Shown here in pieces: positions 44,433 through 53,053 of a stretch of DNA of 64,000 nucleotides; the first letter of the stretch is position 1; each line of letters starts with the position of its first letter. The stretch is from Caballeronia arvi. GTDB taxonomy: Bacteria > Pseudomonadota > Gammaproteobacteria > Burkholderiales > Burkholderiaceae. Below the pieces are notes generated by a model that had not been told where the DNA came from, made no database searches, and saw nothing but the letters and a program-made list of their open reading frames with translations. The DNA is taken from assembly GCF_001544695.2 (NCBI RefSeq), contig NZ_FCOM02000014.1, forward strand, positions 95,193 to 159,192, given 5' to 3'. The position numbers were made by a program, and so were the translations under genes.

Positions 44433-44453
44433 GTTATCATGAATCGTGATAAC
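44433..44453. promoter_or_regulatory. Palindromic LysR box between SDR operon and LysR gene
   Basis: A perfect inverted repeat, GTTATCA-N7-TGATAAC, contains the LysR signature ATC-N9-GAT (T-N11-A). It lies 32 bases before the LysR ATG and 98 bases before the SDR start on the other strand. Confidence 0.65.
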
Positions 44454-44485
44454 GGGTTTCACAGGGCCGCGCGGCGGGGGATTTC

Positions 44486-45370
44486 ATGGAGTTGAAGCAT
44501 CTGCGCGCGTTCGTCGCGCTCGCCGAGGAACTGCATTTCGGACGCGCGGCGCAGCGCCTGTGCATCGTGCAGCCGGCGCTGAGCATGCAGATCAAGGCGC
44601 TCGAAGAGGAACTGGACGTGCGGCTGTTCGAGCGCGACCGTCACAGGGTCGTCCTGAGCGCGACCGGCACGCTCTTTCTGCCCGAGGCGCGCGCGACGCT
44701 GCATCAGGCGGCGCGCGCGGAGCAGATCGCGCGGCTGTCGGCGCGAGGTGAAATCGGCACTTTGCGCATCGCGTTCGTGTCGTCGGTGCTGCCGAAGCTG
44801 TTGCCCGCGCTCATTCGTACGATGCATGCGCGCTATCCGCTCATCACGCTCGAACTCAAGGATATGCCGACGCCGAATCAGATTGCGGCGCTACAGAACA
44901 ATCAGCTCGACTTCGGGCTGATACGGCTGCCCGTGAGCGGCACCGGTCTGGAAATCCGCCTGGTGCTGGAGGAACCGTTCGTCGTCGCGCTCCCCGACGA
45001 CCACGCGCTTGCCGCGCGGCCGCTGATCCGCCCGCCCGATCTCCGGGGTTTTCCCGCTTTCGTGCTCGCGCGGCGGTACGCGCCGGGTTTCCATGACGAC
45101 ATGCTGGTGGCGCTCAAGCGCGAGGGCGCGGATCTGAACATCGCGCAGGAACTCGGCGAATTCTCGACGATGCTCGCGCTGGTTTCGGCCGGTCTTGGCA
45201 TCGGCGTGATTCCGGCGGCCGCGGCAATGGCGCTGCCGCCGAAGGTCGTGGCCCGGCCGCTCGAACTGCGTGAGTACAAGGCGGGGATCGGGCTCGCTTA
45301 TTCCGGTCCGGACAGCGCGATCAAGCGCGCGTTGCTCGATGTGATCGAGTTTTGCACTGTGGGTGTCTAG
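44486..45370 (+). CDS. LysR-family regulator, BenM/CbnR-like N-terminus
   Basis: This 294-residue protein has the helix-turn-helix opening MELKHLRAFVALAEELHFGR and VQPALSMQIKALEE, typical of the BenM/CatM/CbnR subgroup, followed by an effector-binding domain. It is divergent from the SDR/propeller/AroE-like operon and has a perfect palindrome between the two genes, so it probably activates that operon and controls itself. Its stop codon overlaps that of the LacI gene on the other strand within the word CTAG. Confidence 0.9.
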   Translation: MELKHLRAFVALAEELHFGRAAQRLCIVQPALSMQIKALEEELDVRLFERDRHRVVLSATGTLFLPEARATLHQAARAEQIARLSARGEIGTLRIAFVSSVLPKLLPALIRTMHARYPLITLELKDMPTPNQIAALQNNQLDFGLIRLPVSGTGLEIRLVLEEPFVVALPDDHALAARPLIRPPDLRGFPAFVLARRYAPGFHDDMLVALKREGADLNIAQELGEFSTMLALVSAGLGIGVIPAAAAMALPPKVVARPLELREYKAGIGLAYSGPDSAIKRALLDVIEFCTVGV

Positions 45371-46509
45371 CGGGCTTCAACCGGCGCAGGCCCGGTCGAC
45401 CCGCGCACTTTCAGCACCGCCGGCACAGCAAATCCCCGCTGCGTCGCCCGCCCATCCAGCGCATCGAGCAGATGCCTCGCGGCGACGGTGCCGATCGCGC
45501 GCGTGTCCACGTGCATCGTCGTCAGGGGCGGGCGCGCTTCGCGTGCGATCGCGAGATCGTCGAAACCGGTGACCGAAAGCTGCCCGGGAATCGCGATGCC
45601 CAGTTCTTCCGCCTCCCGCAACACGCCGAGCGCGATGTGATCGTTGCCGCAGATCACCGCCGTCGGGCGCGGCCCCGGCTGTTGCCACAGCGCGCGCAGC
45701 GCGCGCCGGCCGAAATCGAGCGTGGATTCGCCTTCGATCAGATGCTCCGGACGCACCGCGAGACCATGCCGCTCTAGCGCGATTCGAATGCCCTCGAGCC
45801 GCGCCTGCACGCGGTCGTTCTCGCGCGTGGGCTGGATGCAGACGGCGAACGACCGGTGTCCGAGCGCGACGAGATGCTCGGTGATCTCTTCATACGCACC
45901 GCGATTGTCGAAGCCGATGCAGTCATGCGGACTGCCTTCGCGCCACGCATACAGCACGACGTAGGGCACGCGCCACACGCGCAGCGCTTCGAAGAGCGCC
46001 GGCGGATGCGCCTCGCCCACGACCGCGATCGCTTCCACGCCACGCGCGAGCATCGCGTGAACCTGAGAGAGCGCCTCCTTGGGATCGTAATTCGAGCAGC
46101 CGAGGAAAAGGGTGATGCCGCGCGCGGCGAACGCCGCCTGCATGCCGCTCACCTGCGACGCGAACACCTGATCGTCGAGCGTCGGAATGACGATGCCCGC
46201 GATATGGCTGCGCGTGGACGCAAGCGCGCGCCCGGCCGCATTCGGAAACCAGTTCAGTTCCAGCGCGGCCCGCTCGACGCGCTCGCGCACGCTGTCCGAC
46301 ACCTTGCCGGGCTCGTTGTAGACGCGCGATACCGTCGCCGTGGACACGCCCGCGCGCTTCGCCACATCGGACAGGACGGTGCGCCCCGTGCCGCGGCGAG
46401 AGCGCGCCCCGGCGGGCCGCCCGGCCGGCGACGGTTCTTCTTCGAGAGCGGAGGCGGTGTCGGAAGAGCGGGGCATCGACGCTGTGGCTTCGTAGGCTGA
46501 GCCCGTCAT
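45367..46509 (-). CDS. LacI-family repressor
   Basis: This 380-residue protein has a LacI helix-turn-helix (VLSDVAKRAGVSTATVSRVY) preceded by about 45 extra residues, a hinge, and a sugar-binding core with VTGFDDLAIARE. It resembles gluconate-type GntR repressors. It is the fourth gene of the rbsK-MFS-DHDPS-lacI operon. Two identical LacI-type palindromes at the rbsK end are its likely operators, giving negative autoregulation. The start at 46509 is uncertain; 46476 is an alternative. Confidence 0.9.
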   Translation of the reverse strand: MTGSAYEATASMPRSSDTASALEEEPSPAGRPAGARSRRGTGRTVLSDVAKRAGVSTATVSRVYNEPGKVSDSVRERVERAALELNWFPNAAGRALASTRSHIAGIVIPTLDDQVFASQVSGMQAAFAARGITLFLGCSNYDPKEALSQVHAMLARGVEAIAVVGEAHPPALFEALRVWRVPYVVLYAWREGSPHDCIGFDNRGAYEEITEHLVALGHRSFAVCIQPTRENDRVQARLEGIRIALERHGLAVRPEHLIEGESTLDFGRRALRALWQQPGPRPTAVICGNDHIALGVLREAEELGIAIPGQLSVTGFDDLAIAREARPPLTTMHVDTRAIGTVAARHLLDALDGRATQRGFAVPAVLKVRGSTGPAPVEAR

Positions 46510-46541
46510 CTTACTCGCGGCGTGGCAGGGTCACGCATGGG

Positions 46542-47501
46542 TCAGGCTTCGGCTGCGATGCGCGAGCGGAAATGCTCGGTGCCTTCGACGATCTTGTCGA
46601 GCACCGCGTCGAGTGCCCAGAAGCGCTCGCGCACGTCGTAGTCGATCGCGCGGCAGCGAATCGACTGGAACGTGCCGATGCGCTGGTGATAGATCTTCGC
46701 GAGCGCCGGATAGCCGAGCGCCTCGGATACCGCCGAGAGCACGAGAAAGGTCGAGAGCTCGCTGGCGAGCGTCGGGTTCTCATCGGACCGATTGCGCAGC
46801 CAGTTGTACAGGTCCGGGTGGAAGTTCGTGAACACGCCGTTGAATCCCGCCGAGCCGGCTTTCATCGCATCCCAGGCGATCGCGGCATTCGCGTTCAGGA
46901 TCTTCATCGGCGATCCCTGCGCCAGTGCGACGCGGCGCTTCACCGTGTCCAGATCGCAACTCACATCCTTCAGCATCACGAAACGGCCGGTGTCGATGCA
47001 CATCCTGAGCTCGTCGTCGGACAGCAGGCGCCGGTACGGAGCCGGGCATTCGTACAGCCCGAGCGGCATGTCGGACGGCAAGCGGCTCATCAGCCGGCGC
47101 AGGTTCGCCGAGAACGCTTCGGTGCCTTCGCGGCGCGGATCGAGCCGGTTGGTCACCAGCACGATGCCGTCCGCGCCCGTCGCCGCGGCGGCGCTCAGCT
47201 CTTCGGCCTGCGCGTCGGGATCGTCGCTGATATGGCCCGAGACCACCACCGGCACGCGGCCAGCCACGCGTTCGACGACGAAGCGGCCGAGCGCGGCGCG
47301 CTCCGCGAGGCTCAGAAACTGCATCTCGCTCGACTGCGCGACGGCGAAAAGCGCGTCCGAGCCATGCGCGAGATACCACTCGATCAGCCGTTCGAGCCCG
47401 GCATAGTCGATGGCGCCGGCGTCGTCGAAGGGCGTCAGCATCACGGGCACGATACCTTCGATCGATTGCGGCGCGCGTGCCGGAGAAGTGGAGAGGGTCA
47501 T
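46542..47501 (-). CDS. DHDPS/NAL-family class I aldolase or dehydratase
   Basis: This 319-residue protein has the family barrel with Tyr150 (GLYECP) and Schiff-base Lys178 (VMLKDVS), so the canonical catalytic pair is intact. It differs from lysine-pathway DapA in its surrounding motifs and in its place inside a sugar operon with ribokinase, an MFS carrier and a LacI repressor. A keto-deoxy sugar-acid aldolase or dehydratase is more likely. It lies 32 bases upstream of the lacI gene and 49 downstream of the carrier. Confidence 0.85.
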   Translation of the reverse strand: MTLSTSPARAPQSIEGIVPVMLTPFDDAGAIDYAGLERLIEWYLAHGSDALFAVAQSSEMQFLSLAERAALGRFVVERVAGRVPVVVSGHISDDPDAQAEELSAAAATGADGIVLVTNRLDPRREGTEAFSANLRRLMSRLPSDMPLGLYECPAPYRRLLSDDELRMCIDTGRFVMLKDVSCDLDTVKRRVALAQGSPMKILNANAAIAWDAMKAGSAGFNGVFTNFHPDLYNWLRNRSDENPTLASELSTFLVLSAVSEALGYPALAKIYHQRIGTFQSIRCRAIDYDVRERFWALDAVLDKIVEGTEHFRSRIAAEA

Positions 47502-47550
47502 GTCGAAATTGTCCTTGTCAGGTTGAACGGGCCGCTTCCGTGGTCGAAAG

Positions 47551-48870
47551 TCAGGCGGAGGCGCGTGCCGGGCTGCCCGGTTCCGCTTCGGTTTCGATCG
47601 GCTTGCGCACGAGGAACAGGTAGCTCATCGCGCCGACGAAGGCGATCACGGCAGCCGTCAAGAGCGCCGGCACGAAGGACCACGTCTGGGCGATGTAGCC
47701 CGTGAGAATGGGGGCGAGCGCGCCGCCGAGAAAGCCGCCGAAGTTCTGGATCGCGCCGAGCGAGCCGATGCGGTTGGCCGGCGCCGCCGCCGTCGCGAGC
47801 GCCCATGAACAGGCCGACGCCGCGTTGGCGAGAAAGATCACCACGGAAATGCAGACGATCGCGATCGTATTGCTTTCGACGAGCGCGGCCGGCACGGTGA
47901 ACGCCACCATGCCGAGCATCGCGATGACGACCGCGTTGCGCCGGCTCGCCACCGGCGAGGTGCTCTTCTTCGTGATGAGATCGGAGAACCAGCCCGCGCA
48001 GAGCGCGCCGAGAAAGCCGCAGAAGAACGGCACGGAGGCCGCGATGCCCGTGTGCATCAGCGTCATGTGGCGCTGCATCGTCAGATAGCCGGGCAGCCAG
48101 GTCAGATAGACCCAGTTCAGATACACCGAGCCGAAGAAGCCGATCAGCATGCCCCACGTCGTCACGTTCGAGAAGAGCGCGCGCCAGTCCGCGAAGCTCA
48201 GGCTCTCGGCGGCTTTCGACTCGGCGACGTCGCCTTTCAGGTAGTGCGTTTCTTCCGGCGTCAGCGTCGACGGGTTCGGGTCGCGATAGACCGCGAGCCA
48301 GATCACCGCGACGACGAGGCCGAGCGCGCCGGTGATGATGAACGCCCAGCGCCAGTGAAACTCGACGACGAGCACCGACAGGCACAGCGGCGCGAGCGCC
48401 GTGCCGAGCGGCGATGCGGAATTGAAGATGCCGGTCGGCTTGCCGCGCGCGCGCAGCGGAAACCAGTTGCTCACGACGCGCGCCGCGGACGGAAACTGCG
48501 GCGACTCGCCAATCCCGAGCACGATGCGCGCGATGACGAACCAGCCGAACGTGGAGACGATGCCGCCCGCTGCCTGCGCGAGCGACCAGATGATGAGGCC
48601 GAGACCGAGCAACCTGCGCGGCCCGACGCGATCGACGAGGCCGCCGACCGGCAACTGAAAGAGCGCATAGCTCCAGGAGAAGGCCGACAGCAGCAGCCCC
48701 ATTTCGCCGAGCGAGAGACCGAGATCCTTGCGGATCAGCGGATTGGCGACCGCGAGCGTGCCCCGGTCGAGATAGTTCACGATGCCGCTCACCATCAGCA
48801 GCGTAAGCGCCACGATCTGGGCGCGGCGCACGCGGGGCGGTGCCTGCTCGGGCGCGGGGGTCGGGTTCAT
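47551..48870 (-). CDS. MFS transporter, ACS family
   Basis: This 439-residue carrier has the helix-1 signature GIVNYLDRGTLAVANPLIRK and the loop GGLVDRVGPRR, as in hexuronate/glucarate importers. The ATG at 48870 follows GGAGACGA. It is cotranscribed with rbsK (52-base gap) and the DHDPS-family gene, so its cargo should be the sugar or sugar acid that the LacI repressor senses. Confidence 0.9.
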   Translation of the reverse strand: MNPTPAPEQAPPRVRRAQIVALTLLMVSGIVNYLDRGTLAVANPLIRKDLGLSLGEMGLLLSAFSWSYALFQLPVGGLVDRVGPRRLLGLGLIIWSLAQAAGGIVSTFGWFVIARIVLGIGESPQFPSAARVVSNWFPLRARGKPTGIFNSASPLGTALAPLCLSVLVVEFHWRWAFIITGALGLVVAVIWLAVYRDPNPSTLTPEETHYLKGDVAESKAAESLSFADWRALFSNVTTWGMLIGFFGSVYLNWVYLTWLPGYLTMQRHMTLMHTGIAASVPFFCGFLGALCAGWFSDLITKKSTSPVASRRNAVVIAMLGMVAFTVPAALVESNTIAIVCISVVIFLANAASACSWALATAAAPANRIGSLGAIQNFGGFLGGALAPILTGYIAQTWSFVPALLTAAVIAFVGAMSYLFLVRKPIETEAEPGSPARASA

Positions 48871-48922
48871 GCTGTCGTCTCCGTATCGTTTTGTGAATGG
48901 GCTGCGAGCGCGCGCAGCCGGT

Positions 48923-49897
48923 CTACCGAATCGCCGCCTGCACTTCGTCATGCGTCGGGATGGATGCCTGCGCGCCTTGCCGCGTGACGCTGAGCGCCGC
49001 GGCGCGCTGTCCGAAGTCGATCGCGTCGCGGATGCTCGCGCCGCGCACGCGCTCGGCCGCAAAGCCACCGACGAAGGTGTCGCCGGCGGCGGTGGTGTCG
49101 ATCGCATCGACGCGCGGCGCGGGCAGATGGCCTTCGTCCGCGTGGGTCGAATACCAGACGCCCGCCGCGCCGAGCGTGACGATCACCGTCTCCACGCCCT
49201 TCGCGCGCAGGCACGCGGCGGCTTCGCGCGCGGACGCCGGGCCGTCGACGGGCACGTCCGTCAGCAAGTGGGCTTCGGTCTCGTTGACGACGAGAACGTC
49301 GACCTGACGATAAAGCGCGTCCGGCAGCGGCTGCGCCGGCGCCGGATTGAGCAGCACCGGCGTGCCGAGCCGCGCCGCGACCGAGATTGCGTGCCGCACC
49401 GTGTCGAGCGGCACTTCCAGCTGGCAGATCAGCATGCCCGCGGCGTCGATGACGTCCTGCGCCGCATCGACGTGAGCGGGCGTGAGCGCGGCGTTGGCGC
49501 CGGGCGCAACGACGATGGTGTTCGCACCGTCCGCGGCGACCGTGATGACGGCGATGCCGCTCGACGTGCGATCCGCCGTGTGCAGGTGCGCCGTGTCGAT
49601 GCCCTCGTGATGAAGGCCCGCGCGAAGCTGCACGCCGAAGTCGTCGTCGCCGATGCAGCCGAGCATCGTCACCGATGCGCCGAGACGCGCCGCCGCGACC
49701 GCCTGATTCGCGCCCTTGCCGCCGGCGAATGTGGCGAACGCGCCGCCGAGCAAGGTTTCGCCGCGCGCCGGAAGACGCTCCGCGTGCACGACGAGATCCA
49801 TGTTCGCGCTGCCCGCGACGACGATCCGGGCGCTCGAATTCGGTTCGATCGATCGTGTGTTAGCGCTTACATTTTCTGGCGTTTGAGACGGCGACAT
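48923..49897 (-). CDS. rbsK: Ribokinase-family sugar kinase
   Basis: This protein of about 324 residues has the PfkB fold with GSANMDLVV, the substrate motif GGKGANQAVAAARLG and the catalytic DTTAAGDTFVGGF. It phosphorylates ribose or a similar sugar at the primary hydroxyl. About 24 residues precede the usual family start, because no start codon occurs closer; a GTG at 49927 would add ten more. One LacI-type operator lies within these first codons. The partner genes (MFS, DHDPS-like, LacI) are not a normal ribose set, so the real substrate may differ. Confidence 0.88.
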   Translation of the reverse strand: MSPSQTPENVSANTRSIEPNSSARIVVAGSANMDLVVHAERLPARGETLLGGAFATFAGGKGANQAVAAARLGASVTMLGCIGDDDFGVQLRAGLHHEGIDTAHLHTADRTSSGIAVITVAADGANTIVVAPGANAALTPAHVDAAQDVIDAAGMLICQLEVPLDTVRHAISVAARLGTPVLLNPAPAQPLPDALYRQVDVLVVNETEAHLLTDVPVDGPASAREAAACLRAKGVETVIVTLGAAGVWYSTHADEGHLPAPRVDAIDTTAAGDTFVGGFAAERVRGASIRDAIDFGQRAAALSVTRQGAQASIPTHDEVQAAIR

Positions 49898-49949
49898 GCG
49901 AAATTTTATCGAGAGTTGTTGGGACACGTGATGTGTTAGCGCTTACATT
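49856..49949. promoter_or_regulatory. Two identical LacI-type operators at the rbsK operon
   Basis: TGTGTTAGCGCTTACATT occurs twice, at 49856-49873 and 49932-49949, identical over 18 bases and 76 bases apart. The core TTAGCGCTTA is a near-palindrome with the central CG typical of LacI-family sites. One copy lies inside the start of rbsK and one just upstream, which suits looping repression. Confidence 0.8.
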
Positions 49950-49977
49950 AGCGCACGAGCGCCCCACCGGGCAACGG

Positions 49978-50016
49978 AAAAATGCCGGCCTCAGGGAAAT
50001 TCCCTAAAGGCCGGCC
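49978..50016 (-). terminator. Intrinsic terminator of the double-transketolase operon
   Basis: On the minus strand GCCGGCCT pairs with AGGCCGGC around an inner palindrome GGGAATTTCCC, followed by ATTTTT. It lies 14 bases past the last gene of the operon (stop at 50030) and has a proper T-run. Confidence 0.85.
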
Positions 50017-50029
50017 AGAGCCGCCCGCG

Positions 50030-50986
50030 TCAAGACACCACGTTGACCGGCTTTCCTTCGACGAACGCCGCGACGTTGTCCATCAACTGATCGGCGAGCG
50101 ATTGCTGCGCTTCGTCCGATGCCCATGCGACGTGCGGCGTCACGATCACGTTCGGGCGGTTCGCGATACGCATGAGCGGATTGTCGGGCGCGGGCGGTTC
50201 CGTCGTCAGCACGTCGAAGCCGATACCGCTGATCAGCCCTTCGTCGAGCGCGGCGGCCAGCGCGGCTTCATCGACGAGACCGCCGCGCGCCGTGTTGATG
50301 ATGAGCGGCTTCTTGTTCATCGCGCGGAATTCGGCCGTCGACAGCATGACGCGTGTCTGCGGCGTGAGCGGACTGTGGATCGTGATGACATCGCTCGTTG
50401 CGAGCATTTCATCCCACGGCGTGTAGAGCGGACCCATGTCCGTGCGCCCCTTATGCGCCGCGAAGACCGGCTTCATGCCGAAGGCCTTCGCGATCTCCGC
50501 GACGCGCTGCCCGAGCACGCCTTCGCCGATGATGCCGAGCTTAGCTCCCCCGAGATCGCGGATCGCGTGATTGAAGAAGCAGAACTGGCCGGACTTCTGC
50601 CATTCGCCGTTCAGCACGTCGTCGCGATAGGCGATCAGGTTGCGCCGCAATGCGAGCATCAGGGCGAACGTATGCTCCGGCACCGTGTTCACCGCATAGC
50701 CGCGAATGTTCGACACGACGATGCCGCGTTTCGCGCAAGCGGCCTTGTCGACGACGTCCGTGCCCGTGGCGGCGACCGCGACGAGCTTGAGCGTCGGCAC
50801 TTGCCCGATGACATCGGCGCTGATCGCGACCTTGTTCGTGATGACGATGCTCGCGCCTGCCAGGCGCGCCGCGACCTGTTCAGGCGCGGTGCGGTCGTAT
50901 TCGACGAGTTCGTGTTCGAACGCGGGACGCTTCAGCGTGATCTGCGGCGCGAGCGTTTCGCGGTCGAGAAAGACGATCTTCTGCAT
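50030..50986 (-). CDS. D-2-hydroxyacid dehydrogenase (glycerate dehydrogenase/hydroxypyruvate reductase type)
   Basis: This 318-residue enzyme has GEGVLGQRV for NAD(P), catalytic Arg in NTARGGLVD, Glu in TTEPPA and His in TPHVAWA. Sequence style matches HprA-type glycerate dehydrogenases. It would interconvert hydroxypyruvate and D-glycerate or a similar pair. The ATG at 50986 begins MQKIVFLDRE, the family start. It is the last gene of a long operon with two transketolases; hydroxypyruvate is a ketol donor for transketolase, so a direct link is possible. Confidence 0.87.
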   Translation of the reverse strand: MQKIVFLDRETLAPQITLKRPAFEHELVEYDRTAPEQVAARLAGASIVITNKVAISADVIGQVPTLKLVAVAATGTDVVDKAACAKRGIVVSNIRGYAVNTVPEHTFALMLALRRNLIAYRDDVLNGEWQKSGQFCFFNHAIRDLGGAKLGIIGEGVLGQRVAEIAKAFGMKPVFAAHKGRTDMGPLYTPWDEMLATSDVITIHSPLTPQTRVMLSTAEFRAMNKKPLIINTARGGLVDEAALAAALDEGLISGIGFDVLTTEPPAPDNPLMRIANRPNVIVTPHVAWASDEAQQSLADQLMDNVAAFVEGKPVNVVS

Positions 50987-51008
50987 GAGTGTTCCGAGGT
51001 TGTGAGGT

Positions 51009-52988
51009 TCAAAGATGCCGCTGCGCTTCTGCGGCGACATGCGCGGGCGTGATGCCGAAGTGCTCGTAAAGCGTCTCCGCCGGCCCGGATGCGCCGAAGC
51101 CTTTCATGCCGACAAAGCCGCCGCGGTCGCCGAGATAGCGGTCCCATCCGAAGCGCACGGCTGCTTCCACCGCGACGCGCACGGTGTCGGCGCCGAGCAC
51201 GCTGCGGCGATAGTCCGCGTCCTGCTCGTCGAAGAGTTCGCAGCAGGGCATCGACACAACGGCCGTCGCGATGCCCGCTGCCTGCAACTGCTCGCGCGCG
51301 GCCAGCGCGATGGCGACTTCCGATCCCGTCGCGATGAGCGTCACGCGGCGCGGGCCGCCTTCGGCTTCGGCGAGCACGTATCCGCCGCGCGCCGAGCGGT
51401 TCGCTTCGTCATGCGTGCGCCGCACGAGCGGCAGCGCCTGACGCGCGAAGACCATCGTGCTCGGGCCGCGCTTGTGCTTGTAGGCGAGCATCCAGCATTC
51501 GGCGGCTTCGACGGCATCGGCGGGGCGGAACACGCGCATATTCGGCATCGCGCGCAAGGACGCGAGAATTTCCACTGGCTGATGCGTCGGCCCGTTCTTG
51601 CCGACGCCGATCGAGTCGTGACTGAAGACGAACTTCACCGGCAAGCCCATCAGCGCGGCCATGCGCATCGCGGGGCGTTCGTAGTCGGAGAAGGCGAGAT
51701 AGGTGACGGCGAGCGGCACGATGCCGCCGTGCGCGGCCATGCCGTTGGCCATCGCGCCCATCAGGTGCTCGCGCACGCCGCAATGCACGTACGCGCCGCC
51801 GTGATCCTCTGCGGTGAACGCGCGCAGGCTGCGCTTGTGGCTCGTCGGCGCTTCGAGATCGGCGCAGCCGACGACGCGCTCGGGCAGCACGTTCGCGAGC
51901 AGATCGTTGATCTCGGCGGAAATCACGATGCCGCCGGGCGCTTCCGCTTGCTTCGATGCATCGCGCTTGTACGTTTCGAGCGTGTCTTTCCAGCCTTCGG
52001 GCAATTCGCCCGCGATGATGCGCTCGAACTCCGCGCGCGCTTCCGGCGGCAACGACGCGACGCGCTCGCGCCACGCGCGATAGTCGCTCTCACTGCGACG
52101 GCCCGCATCGCGCCAGGTCGTCAGCACGTCGGCGGGAATCTCGAACGGCGCGTGCGGCCAGTTCAGTTCGTTGCGCGCCGCATCGGCGTCCCTTTCGAAG
52201 AGACGTCCGCTGTGCCCGCCGCGCTGACCCTGCAGCCGGGCGATGCCGCGCGCGATGACCGTGCGGCACGCGATCATCGACGGACGCGAATCCTGTTTCG
52301 CTTCGGCGAGCGCGCGCGAAACCGCTTCGAGATCGTGTCCGTCGACTTCGATCACATGCCAGCCCGCCACGCGAAAGCGCTCGCTCACATCCTCGCTGAT
52401 CGAGAGCGACGTGCTGCCGTCGTCGGTGATGCGGTTATCGTCCCAGCACAGAATCAGCTTGCCGAGCTTCAGATGCCCGGCGAGCGAAATCATTTCCTGT
52501 CCGACGCCTTCCTGCAGACAGCCATCGCCGACGAACGCATACGTGTAGTGATCGACGATGCCATCGCCGAACTTCGCATTCAGATACGCCTCCGCGACCG
52601 CCATGCCGAACGCGTTCGCGATGCCTTGCCCGAGCGGGCCGGTGGTCACTTCGATGCCGGACGCCGTATCGAACTCGGGATGCCCCTCGCAATGCGAGCC
52701 CATGTCGCGAAACGTCCTGATCTGATCGATGCCGAAATTCGCGTAGCCCGTGAGATGCAGCACGGCGTAGAGCAGCATCGAGCCGTGTCCGTTGGAGAGC
52801 ACGAAGCGGTCGCGATCGGGCCATCGCGGCTCGGCGGCATTGAACTTCATGTGGCGCGTGAACAGCGCCGTCGCGATCTCGGCCATGCCGAGCGGCACGC
52901 CTTGATGACCTTCGCCCGCGCGCTGAATCGCATCGATGGCGAGAAAGCGAATGGCGTTCGACAGCGCTGGCGTGTCGATGGAAGACAT
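51009..52988 (-). CDS. Transketolase, full-length, in a catabolic operon
   Basis: This 659-residue thiamine-diphosphate enzyme has the N-terminal motif GDGCLQEGVGQE...DDNRI, the central catalytic Glu in GVREHLMG, and the C-terminal domain. This is the normal length for TktA. It moves two-carbon ketol units between sugar phosphates. A second, split transketolase is encoded in the same operon (56831-58674), so this copy is unlikely to be the housekeeping one. It lies 22 bases before the hydroxyacid dehydrogenase gene and 65 after the TRAP permease gene. Confidence 0.92.
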   Translation of the reverse strand: MSSIDTPALSNAIRFLAIDAIQRAGEGHQGVPLGMAEIATALFTRHMKFNAAEPRWPDRDRFVLSNGHGSMLLYAVLHLTGYANFGIDQIRTFRDMGSHCEGHPEFDTASGIEVTTGPLGQGIANAFGMAVAEAYLNAKFGDGIVDHYTYAFVGDGCLQEGVGQEMISLAGHLKLGKLILCWDDNRITDDGSTSLSISEDVSERFRVAGWHVIEVDGHDLEAVSRALAEAKQDSRPSMIACRTVIARGIARLQGQRGGHSGRLFERDADAARNELNWPHAPFEIPADVLTTWRDAGRRSESDYRAWRERVASLPPEARAEFERIIAGELPEGWKDTLETYKRDASKQAEAPGGIVISAEINDLLANVLPERVVGCADLEAPTSHKRSLRAFTAEDHGGAYVHCGVREHLMGAMANGMAAHGGIVPLAVTYLAFSDYERPAMRMAALMGLPVKFVFSHDSIGVGKNGPTHQPVEILASLRAMPNMRVFRPADAVEAAECWMLAYKHKRGPSTMVFARQALPLVRRTHDEANRSARGGYVLAEAEGGPRRVTLIATGSEVAIALAAREQLQAAGIATAVVSMPCCELFDEQDADYRRSVLGADTVRVAVEAAVRFGWDRYLGDRGGFVGMKGFGASGPAETLYEHFGITPAHVAAEAQRHL

Positions 52989-53053
52989 GACTTCTCCTTG
53001 CCGCTCCATGAAGGAGCGGCAGCAAGGTGATTGGACGGGGATTTACTTCAGGA

